Source: Patescibacteria group bacterium
GTDB taxonomy: Bacteria > Patescibacteriota > Gracilibacteria > UBA1369
DNA: 12,906 bases
Assembly (NCBI GenBank): GCA_018825335.1
Contig: JAHJEW010000005.1
Span: 1-12,906 of the forward strand
Direction: 5' to 3'
Shown here: piece after piece, positions 7,223 to 12,906 of the stretch
Layout of the letters: the number at the start of each line of letters is the position of its first letter
Numbering within the stretch: the stretch's first letter is position 1
The notes under the pieces: model-generated
The model's input: the letters and a program-made list of their open reading frames with translations, nothing else
Told to the model about the DNA's origin: nothing
The model's database searches: none
Made by a program: the position numbers and the translations under genes

Positions 7223-8215
7223 TTAATGTTCCGCAATTAAATTTTTGATAATTTTTATCATTACCTGTTTTTCTTTCGGCTTACTTTCGGCTACCAGAAG
7301 TGCTAATGCCGTTAAAGCGTTGTCATTGATTTTTCGTTCACCGGATTTTTTGAAAAGATAATTCGTCTTATCCAAAAAATAAACAAAGAGGAATGAAGCG
7401 GTTCTTTTGTTGCCGTCCGTAAACGGGTGATCTTTTATAATTAAATAAAGTAAATGCGCCGCTTTGTCTTCAATGGCCGGATAAAGCTCTTTTTTGGCAA
7501 ATGTCTGATACAATCCCTTGATAATGCCTTCAAAAGCGCCACCTCTTTTTTGTCCGAATAAATCTCCCGCTTCTTTTTTGGCGATCAGTTCCTTTTTTAA
7601 TTCGGCTGTTATTTCCTCGCAATCCGTGTATTTTAAGACAAATTTTGATTTTTCCCCTTTTTTGTCCGCCAGCTTTCCCGTGTCGTATCTTTCAAGCAGG
7701 GAAAGAGTTTTTGAGTAATCCCCAAGTAAATTAAGTATTTCCGCTTCCCTCCCGGAAAGTAATTTTTTCTTGGATTGTTTTTGTAAAAACAAAACCGCCG
7801 CCCGCAGTTCGTGAAATTTATTTCGAGCTTCAGTAAGTCTTTTTTCGTTTATTGCGTAACCTTTGATCAGATATTGTTTTAGAATCCCGGTGGCCCAATG
7901 ACGAAAATGAATGGCGCGAGCTGAATTTGTACGATAACCAACAGCTAAAACCACATCCAGGCTATAAAATTCCACAGGTTTGTCGGAATTTGCAATGTGC
8001 ATTTTTTGCACATTGCTTTTTCTATCAACTTCCCTGTCGGTAAAAATTTTATTGATATGCCTGGTAATTACCGATCTTTCCTTGCCGAAAAGCAACGCTA
8101 TTTCGTTTTGATTGAGCCAGACCGATTCGTTTTTGAATCGCACCTTTAATTCGACCTCGTTTTTAGCGGTTTTGTAAATTACTATCTCACCCTTTTTCAG
8201 GTTATTTTGCTTCAT
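7223..8215 (-). CDS. RhuM-family protein with C-terminal Fic/Doc domain
   Basis: 330 residues. The N-terminal part (about 10-125) matches the virulence-associated RhuM pattern: an IVIYKT opening, VWLNQNEIALLFGKERSVITRHI (a DNA-binding-like segment), VEFYSLDVVLAVGYRTNSARAIHFRHWAT, and ILKQYLIKGYAINEKRL. A helical linker (about 125-195) leads to a Fic/Doc domain with the active-site motif HPFTDGNKRTA at residues 263-273. GNKR rather than GNGR, and no final Arg (Ser274 in that position), make the motif closer to Doc-like kinases than to classical AMP-transferases. It is expected to transfer a nucleotide or phosphate group to a protein target, but target and chemistry are unproven. No separate antitoxin gene is visible beside it. 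It overlaps the upstream FemAB gene by 14 nt, which suggests translational coupling. Confidence 0.92.
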   Translation of the reverse strand: MKQNNLKKGEIVIYKTAKNEVELKVRFKNESVWLNQNEIALLFGKERSVITRHINKIFTDREVDRKSNVQKMHIANSDKPVEFYSLDVVLAVGYRTNSARAIHFRHWATGILKQYLIKGYAINEKRLTEARNKFHELRAAVLFLQKQSKKKLLSGREAEILNLLGDYSKTLSLLERYDTGKLADKKGEKSKFVLKYTDCEEITAELKKELIAKKEAGDLFGQKRGGAFEGIIKGLYQTFAKKELYPAIEDKAAHLLYLIIKDHPFTDGNKRTASFLFVYFLDKTNYLFKKSGERKINDNALTALALLVAESKPKEKQVMIKIIKNLIAEH

Positions 8216-9284
8216 AATTTATTTCAATGATTTGCCGATTATTTTTTTGACGGCCTCGTAGGCATTTTGCGGCTCGTATAAGCCAATACCAGAATGGTTT
8301 GTAAATTATTTCACGCGCGGGGGCGTAGTTTATTCGTTGTCCGCCGAATTTCAGTTTGAACTCCGTGACGCCGGCCCAGGGATGGGGTTTGGAGGGCGCA
8401 CTCCGCTCCGCTTCGTGCGTGGGGGCGATGCCAAAGAGGTCGTAGGTTTCGTAGCCGGCGGCTTTGGCGTCCTGCATGATTTTCCAGTGTAGAAGATACG
8501 GCGCCATTACGTTTCTGTCTTCGCTTGAAGAGGCCCCAAAATAGTATGTAGCTGTTTTGTTGAAGTAGGTGACTATGGCGCCGGCGATGGGCTTGCTGTT
8601 GTATCTGGCGAGGTATAGTTTCGCGCTTGCTGCTGCATTTTTTTGTGGGTCGAAAATTTCCAGCATGTCTTGGTAGAATTTTTTTGGATGGCCGCTGAAG
8701 TGGTCGCGGCCGGTTGTCTGCGTGAAGAGATTGTAAAATTCTTGAATGTTTTTTTGGAGGTTTTCGGCGGTGCATTCTTCCACGGTGACTCCGTGTTTTT
8801 GCGCCACTTTAATGTTGTATCTGCCTTTTGGCTTCATTTGGGCCAAGATTTGGTCTTCGGATTTTGTTAGATCGATTAAAAGTGTGCTTTCGGGTTGGTA
8901 GTGGGCGTGGGCGGTTCGGGTTTTTGGGATTTTTTTGAGATTGGTGTCGTCCTGCAATAGTGGCGGATCGAACCTGAAAAAAACTGCTTTTTCTTCTTTG
9001 GCGATTTGGCTTATTTTTGCGAAAATTGCCGCTGTTTGCTCTTTATTGGAATAGTCCACAAGCGGTCCGCGCGGGCTGTATAGCCAGCATTTTCCAAACG
9101 GGAGAGACTGGCGGATTATGAGCGCGGATGCGATTATCGGACGATCACCTTTAAGGTCGAGTGCCTCGATGGCCCAGAATTTGTCGCGGCCGGGCGTTTT
9201 AGTCTGGAACTCGCCCCATTCCCGCAGCTGGTGGATTGTTCCCAGCGGGTGGTTTTGTACGAATTTGTCGAAGTTTTGCGGCAT
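8202..9284 (-). CDS. FemAB-type peptidoglycan interpeptide bridge aminoacyltransferase
   Basis: With ATG at 9284 the protein has 360 residues; the frame continues to a GTG at 9317 (11 more residues, MGTRKICYYSH), which looks less natural. FemAB family blocks are present in order: HPLGTIHQLREWGEF (12-26), WLYSPRGPLVDY (67-78), the first GNAT-like half, then ESTLLIDLTKSEDQILAQMK and GRYNIKVAQKHGV (132-166), IAGAIVTYF with TYYFGASS (233-253), LLHWKIMQDAKAAGYETYDLFG (264-285), and GVTEFKLKFGG (305-315). The family uses aminoacyl-tRNA to add residues to the peptide side chain of peptidoglycan precursors at the cytoplasmic membrane. The basic C-terminus may contact the membrane or tRNA. It is the first gene of the minus-strand operon. 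No Shine-Dalgarno is seen; a weak extended -10 (TGCTACTAT) ends 6 nt before the ATG and would imply a leaderless message. Confidence 0.93.
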   Translation of the reverse strand: MPQNFDKFVQNHPLGTIHQLREWGEFQTKTPGRDKFWAIEALDLKGDRPIIASALIIRQSLPFGKCWLYSPRGPLVDYSNKEQTAAIFAKISQIAKEEKAVFFRFDPPLLQDDTNLKKIPKTRTAHAHYQPESTLLIDLTKSEDQILAQMKPKGRYNIKVAQKHGVTVEECTAENLQKNIQEFYNLFTQTTGRDHFSGHPKKFYQDMLEIFDPQKNAAASAKLYLARYNSKPIAGAIVTYFNKTATYYFGASSSEDRNVMAPYLLHWKIMQDAKAAGYETYDLFGIAPTHEAERSAPSKPHPWAGVTEFKLKFGGQRINYAPAREIIYKPFWYWLIRAAKCLRGRQKNNRQIIEINYEAK

Positions 9285-9386
9285 GTGCGAATAGTAGCAT
9301 ATTTTACGTGTTCCCACTTTTACGCGGCCTTAAATCCTCTATTGACGAAAACTAATAACGCACTCGCAAAGCCTGTCTCTACACGT

Positions 9387-9893
9387 ATGAAATGGGTTCG
9401 AAACTGCATTGCCGCCACACTTCTCGCGGCCGGATCAGGCATTGGCTGCGCACCTACAACCCTTTCAGGGGCATCGATACAGGCGCCAACACAAGAATTA
9501 TCGCCATTACAGGAAGCCGCAAGTCGCATGCGTGTATTGCACAACGGCGGTAAATACGTGAATTTGGATCAACTAACCACTCCGGGCTATAGCACACTGT
9601 TTGTTTTCACCACTCCCTGGTGCGGCCCCTGTCGCGAACTGAAAGACCGCACTCCATATATTTTAGAAACCAGAAAACAACTGAAAATAGTATTCATTGA
9701 GGCGGCTGCGCATCCAAATGAAGATACCGATTCAGAGGTCAGGGCGCAGATAATTAAACCTCTCGGCCTGAGGACCGACCTGATACCGGTGGGAGCACTA
9801 TACGATTCCAACGGTGAGCTACAAGAACGTTTGGATGACGTTTATGAACGCGCAATTGATAAAGCTCTGGGAAAAACCAACGTGAAGTTTTGA
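9387..9893 (+). CDS. Thioredoxin-fold lipoprotein (WCGPC)
   Basis: ATG at 9387 gives 168 residues with a clear export signal: basic MKWVRN, a hydrophobic stretch to residue 20, and Cys21 in SGIGCAPT as probable lipidation site (a Gly at -3 is atypical for a lipobox). After a Ser/Thr/Gln-rich tether (about 22-50) comes a thioredoxin core: STLFVFTTPWCGPC with Cys79 and Cys82, a helix (RELKDRTPYILETRKQL), IVFIEAAA, and the probable cis-Pro134 in DLIPVGALYDSNGEL. It is likely a membrane-anchored thiol-disulfide oxidoreductase outside the cytoplasm. The frame is open further upstream to 9231, but that part is antisense to FemAB and lacks signal-peptide character. It is transcribed divergently from the FemAB operon. 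Its coding strand is visibly richer in C (CACC, CTG, ACC codons) than the G-rich giant genes, which hints at a separate origin. Its stop is TGA. Confidence 0.9.
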   Translation: MKWVRNCIAATLLAAGSGIGCAPTTLSGASIQAPTQELSPLQEAASRMRVLHNGGKYVNLDQLTTPGYSTLFVFTTPWCGPCRELKDRTPYILETRKQLKIVFIEAAAHPNEDTDSEVRAQIIKPLGLRTDLIPVGALYDSNGELQERLDDVYERAIDKALGKTNVKF

Positions 9894-10032
9894 TTCTAAT
9901 AAGCAGCAGCAAATTACAGTATATGAGTCCTGCCTGTGCGACAGGCTGCTGATCAGACGACCGGGAATCAGTCTGCTGAACTGGCTGCCCCGTACATCCT
10001 GCCAACAAAAAAAACAGTGCCACGGCCTTCTT
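9894..10032 (-). other. Lipoprotein-signal-like reading frame, probable gene remnant
   Basis: Reading the minus strand from 10032 gives KKAVALFFLLAGCTGQP followed by a Ser/Gln-rich tether (VQQTDSRSSDQQPVAQAG), which looks like a lipoprotein N-terminus with a perfect LAGC lipobox (Cys codon 9994-9996). The codon before KK is TAA, so there is no proper start; a GTG at 10023 would remove the basic residues. The frame runs on to 9754, but beyond 9894 it is antisense to the thioredoxin gene and looks noncoding. A 6-bp hairpin, GCCTGT-GCG-ACAGGC (9932-9946), lies within it. It may be a decayed lipoprotein gene or coincidence. Confidence 0.25.
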
Positions 10033-10074
10033 TTAAGTATTTTTGGATTGGGCATGGGAAAAACGGCTATAAAA

Positions 10075-10109
10075 TGGTATAATATTAGGATATTTTTGAA
10101 CCCTTCTAT
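10075..10109 (+). promoter_or_regulatory. Extended -10 promoter and SD-less leader for the 10110/10452 operon
   Basis: TGGTATAAT at 10075-10083 is a perfect extended -10 (TATAAT 10078-10083). No good -35 lies at the usual spacing. The 26-nt stretch to the ATG contains GATATTTT at 10089-10096, exactly the position it has after the -10 at 3277-3282. No Shine-Dalgarno is seen. Transcription should start at or next to the GATATTTT. Confidence 0.75.
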
Positions 10110-10439
10110 ATGGATGATCGGCCAAAAAAAGAGGAGATGCTGCGTAGCGAGATTGCGCGCTGCATTCTCATGGAAGTGGAGGATAAGGATTTTTGGCTTG
10201 AACAGGCCGACACTTTGCCAGCCGCTCTGCTTGACAGGGTGATTGATGCCGTCAGGGAACAGAATTCCAAAGTGGATGCGTATCTGGATGCGGCTTTGAA
10301 GGATGATAAAGATCACAGGTATCTGGCTGAATTAAAAGAGAAAATCAAGAAGGCCAAAGCCGCCGCTTTTGCCATGGATGAAAAAGGCGAGAAAGCCGGC
10401 GCCGAGGAAATGTTGAAAAAGGAACTTGGTAATTTGTAA
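10110..10439 (+). CDS. Small charged helical protein, unknown function (109 residues)
   Basis: ATG at 10110 lies 27 nt after the -10, at the same distance as for the gene at 3309. The protein is mostly helical and charged: MDDRPKKEEMLRSEIARC, then KDFWLEQADTLPAALLDRVIDAV (residues 26-48), where FW..QADTLP looks like a conserved core, and a Lys/Glu/Ala-rich C-terminal half. There is no signal peptide, membrane span or Cys pair; the single Cys is at residue 18. A later ATG at 10137 follows GAGGAG too closely for a usual binding site. It is probably cotranscribed with the giant gene starting 12 nt after its stop, and may be a partner or regulator of that protein. I do not recognise the family. 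Confidence 0.8.
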   Translation: MDDRPKKEEMLRSEIARCILMEVEDKDFWLEQADTLPAALLDRVIDAVREQNSKVDAYLDAALKDDKDHRYLAELKEKIKKAKAAAFAMDEKGEKAGAEEMLKKELGNL

Positions 10440-10451
10440 TTTTTTTAAGCG

Positions 10452-12906
10452 ATGCCCGAGCAGTTACATGGAAAAATAGATACCACCCAGCGCGAGATCG
10501 AAGCGCTGAAGGGGCCCGAGGCCGCCAAGGCGGAAATTGCTAAGTACCGCAGTACGTATATTGACGCGGTTAATGGCGGGCAGCAGGCTCTTAAGGCGGC
10601 CGAGGGTCAATTGAAATCGCCCGAAGCCAAAGCTTTTTTGCAGAAATCTTCAACTGAAATTGCGGGAACTTTGGGCTCTATGGTCGAAAGAGGCAGGCAG
10701 ATTATTCAGGCTCATGAGGGACTGAAAAAGGGTGAAAAACCGGCGGCTGCTCCCTCTTTGGCCGATTTGAGCGGTGCTTTGAGCGGCAAGCTTTCAGGGC
10801 TTAAGGCGGCGATTGAGAGTTTTCGCGCGCTTGAAGAAATCGCGGAAGAAGAAAAGAAAATAAAAGATGAAAACGATAAATTGAATGAAAGTGACGGGTC
10901 GGTTTTGCCCTCTACAATCATTGAATCCAAAAATAAATTTACCGGGACTCTAAAGGGCCTTGAGGCGAAATTCCTTGTCAGCGGCGAGAGCAAAAGTTAC
11001 GCGGATAAACTGCGTACGGATCATACCGATCTATATAATGCAATTAACTCTGAATCTGTTGCGCTGACTTCCGCGCTTTCGGATCAGATGATTGTGGAAA
11101 ATCTCTCGAAAGAGATAGCGACGCTTAAGCAGCTGACGGCGGCGTATGAAAAAGATCCGTCGCCCGACAATCTGCAAATTGCGCGAGACCAATTGGCCAA
11201 ATGTGATCCTGAAAAAGTTCACTCGGACGTGTTTGGCGAAACCAACAAGGAAAGTGCCATAACGTACGAAGGCAAATTTTATCAACACCTGTGGCAAAAT
11301 ATTTATAGTCCCGCGAAATCTGATTTTGAAAAAGCGGAAGGGGTTTTTCAAACCGCCGGAGCGGATGACGCGCGTGAAAAATTGAAAGGAATTGAGGAGG
11401 CGATTAACGAGCTGAAAGATAAAATTGCCGAGTATACAAAAAAATCGAATGACATCAATGCGCGCTGGCCGGACGTTAAGGATGCCGATCGTAAGGCTTA
11501 TTTCGCTCTCGAGCAACAGCTACTTAGCGGGTTTTCCGCTGCAAAGGCGCTGATTCAGGGCATTGACGCCGACGTTAAATCCGGGAAAATCGGCGGAGGT
11601 TATTTTGATAAAGAAATGCAGGCGGTGGAATTACAGATTAAGAAAATCGAGGGGTATAAGCGGGAAAGAAATTTGAAAGACCATCTGGTGAAAGACAAGC
11701 TGTTGAAATATGTGAGCTTTGAGGACGACAAGGATGGCGTGCGCGTGGCCAGGTTCAGCAAAGATTTTGACAACATTAAAACCTGGGAGGACTACGACAA
11801 GATTCTTCTGGCCATTCACAGCCATTTCGATGAGTCGAAAAACGAAGTGAAGACCGAAACGGATAAGGCTCTTATTGATGCCAAAATTAATCAGGGGAAA
11901 GCAGGGGTTGACGCGCTTAAAGAGCAGCTTGGGCCGAAGTCGGAAAAATATTTTGACGGACTTGAGAAGTTCAAGAACCGCAATTTCAAGGGCGCGATGG
12001 AGTCGTTTAAGGCTTATGCATCCCAATCTTTTACCCCCGAAGAACTGAAACTACATTCGGCTTTTATTGAAAATGCAAAGGAGATGATGTCGACCTACGA
12101 AAAGTCCGCCGACTACTATGAAGGTCTAAATGCGCTTAAAATGGACGATCCCAAAGAGGCCGTGCGACTTTTGAACAAATATTTGAATACCGCACTGAAG
12201 TTTCCGGCGGCGGAGCAGGCGCTTCATGCGGAGCAGATTCAGGCGGCGCAGGAGGCTTTGAAAAAGGTCGGGCTGTCACAGCTTAATCTTCTCGATGATA
12301 TTCTTGATGATATTAAAGGTCTTCGCCTGGCCAGAAACCGGCTCGTTGGGAATCCGGAACTTGAGCCGGATGAAGGGTTTGAATCTTCGGCCATTATGAA
12401 AAGATTTGATGCTTTGCGCGACGGTCTGGCCACCGGAAAGGTTACCGATTTCTACGGCGAATACGCAAAATTAAAAGTGGAGGTGGAGACCGCTGTGAAT
12501 GAGAAGGGTATTTCGCAGGACAAGAGTTTGTTTAAAAAAATGGACGGTCTTTTTGAGGCGATTAAGGGGAAAGATCCGATGGTGAAGCAAAAAGAGCTGG
12601 TGAAGTTTGCAATGGAGGTCAGGGATAATCGCGACTATGGGCTGGCGCGAAAGTATCTGGAGTACGCGCTGGAAGATGTTTACAAGGAATATGCCGCGCA
12701 GAAGCCTCCCAAAGTAGACCGCGAAGATGTGCGTAAAAAAATGTTGAGTGATCCGAATATTACAGGGTGGATCATGACTAACGCTCATGCGCAATATCTG
12801 GAGATGAAGAAAAGCGGGAATACGATGGGCCTGACTCTTGAGGATATCCAACAGAGGCTTTTGAACCGCAAGCTGGATGAGGCTTACAGAGGTGAGCTTA
12901 GACGCG
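10452..12906 (+). CDS. Giant helical, TPR-like protein, 3' end outside the window (818 codons present)
   Basis: An uninterrupted frame from ATG 10452 (MPEQLHGKIDTTQREIEAL) runs to the window edge; I read all 818 codons without a stop. The sequence is almost wholly helical. A Glu/Lys coiled-coil-like stretch lies around residues 115-140 (FRALEEIAEEEKKIKDEN), with further segments such as GIEEAINELKDKIAEYTKK. TPR-like helix pairs appear at about 500-533 (YFDGLEKFKNRNFKGAMESF), 551-588 (YYEGLNALKMDDPKEAVRLL) and 711-750 (FAMEVRDNRDYGLARKYLEY). These have the expected A/G spacing and aromatic positions but are degenerate. There is no signal peptide or transmembrane segment, so it may be a cytoplasmic scaffold. 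It starts 12 nt after the small gene at 10110 and has no promoter of its own, so the two likely form an operon. It resembles the 993-residue protein in length, style and MPE- start, without clear alignment by eye. Confidence 0.88.
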   Translation, partial: MPEQLHGKIDTTQREIEALKGPEAAKAEIAKYRSTYIDAVNGGQQALKAAEGQLKSPEAKAFLQKSSTEIAGTLGSMVERGRQIIQAHEGLKKGEKPAAAPSLADLSGALSGKLSGLKAAIESFRALEEIAEEEKKIKDENDKLNESDGSVLPSTIIESKNKFTGTLKGLEAKFLVSGESKSYADKLRTDHTDLYNAINSESVALTSALSDQMIVENLSKEIATLKQLTAAYEKDPSPDNLQIARDQLAKCDPEKVHSDVFGETNKESAITYEGKFYQHLWQNIYSPAKSDFEKAEGVFQTAGADDAREKLKGIEEAINELKDKIAEYTKKSNDINARWPDVKDADRKAYFALEQQLLSGFSAAKALIQGIDADVKSGKIGGGYFDKEMQAVELQIKKIEGYKRERNLKDHLVKDKLLKYVSFEDDKDGVRVARFSKDFDNIKTWEDYDKILLAIHSHFDESKNEVKTETDKALIDAKINQGKAGVDALKEQLGPKSEKYFDGLEKFKNRNFKGAMESFKAYASQSFTPEELKLHSAFIENAKEMMSTYEKSADYYEGLNALKMDDPKEAVRLLNKYLNTALKFPAAEQALHAEQIQAAQEALKKVGLSQLNLLDDILDDIKGLRLARNRLVGNPELEPDEGFESSAIMKRFDALRDGLATGKVTDFYGEYAKLKVEVETAVNEKGISQDKSLFKKMDGLFEAIKGKDPMVKQKELVKFAMEVRDNRDYGLARKYLEYALEDVYKEYAAQKPPKVDREDVRKKMLSDPNITGWIMTNAHAQYLEMKKSGNTMGLTLEDIQQRLLNRKLDEAYRGELRR

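Noticed and set aside
7180..7236. TTG start for the hydrolase giving 19 more residues
   Set aside because: The extra residues do not resemble the family and the ATG at 7179 gives the usual length; the 14-nt overlap with the upstream gene keeps it possible but less likely.
9285..9318. Extended -10 (TGCTACTAT on the minus strand) for the FemAB operon
   Set aside because: It matches TATAAT in only four of six bases, has no -35, and would leave almost no leader; too weak to list as a promoter.
9231..9386. Longer N-terminus for the thioredoxin protein
   Set aside because: The extension is antisense to FemAB and would hide the signal peptide that begins at the ATG at 9387.
9932..9946. Terminator after the thioredoxin gene
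   Set aside because: The GCCTGT/ACAGGC hairpin has a three-base loop and no T run follows it.
1..12906. CRISPR array, insertion sequence or integrase
   Set aside because: I found no regularly spaced repeats, no transposase or recombinase motifs and no terminal inverted repeats of insertion-sequence type.

Overview
The window looks like chromosomal DNA from a small-genome bacterium. I lean towards the Patescibacteria/CPR radiation (Peregrinibacteria-like), but this is inference. Supporting signs are very large low-complexity helical proteins with no recognisable catalytic domain, tightly packed genes, almost no Shine-Dalgarno sequences, and a FemAB peptidyltransferase beside a RhuM-Fic protein. 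TAG, TAA and TGA all end genes here, so the code is standard and not the UGA=Gly code of Gracilibacteria/Absconditabacteria.

Layout, left to right. (1) 1-3222 (+): an Ala-rich giant protein, open at the left edge. It has a glycine-rich hydrophobic N-terminal part, a two-copy internal repeat and a Pro/Gly-rich linker before a small C-terminal domain. (2) 3254-3282: an extended -10 promoter, then 3309-6290 (+), a 993-residue protein with a coiled coil, a Gly/Ala hinge and a long unrecognised C-terminal half. (3) 6291-6543: a noncoding gap between converging transcription units. It holds a strong bidirectional terminator, a hairpin sequence present twice, and a 93-nt cloverleaf-like element with a tRNA T-arm-like hairpin. 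(4) A minus-strand operon read from 9284 down to 6544: FemAB-type peptidyltransferase, RhuM-Fic/Doc protein (14-nt overlap), and a dienelactone-hydrolase-type alpha/beta hydrolase. (5) 9387-9893 (+): a thioredoxin-fold lipoprotein with WCGPC, diverging from the operon and different from its neighbours in base composition. (6) 9894-10109: a gap with a lipoprotein-signal-like reading frame on the minus strand and a second copy of the promoter/leader seen at gene 2. (7) 10110-10439 (+): a small helical protein, followed 12 nt later by an 818-codon open frame (10452 to the right edge) encoding another giant helical, TPR-like protein.

How they may work together: the FemAB enzyme (peptidoglycan cross-bridge) and the redox lipoprotein point to the cell envelope. 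The three giant proteins flank these genes and share style. Two of their transcription units (3309 and 10110/10452) begin with nearly the same promoter and leader, with exactly 26 nt from -10 to AUG and an identical GATATTTT at the same offset. This suggests a co-regulated family of structural or host-interaction proteins. That shared control module, the repeated giant-protein architecture and the cloverleaf-like RNA candidate are the most novel items here.
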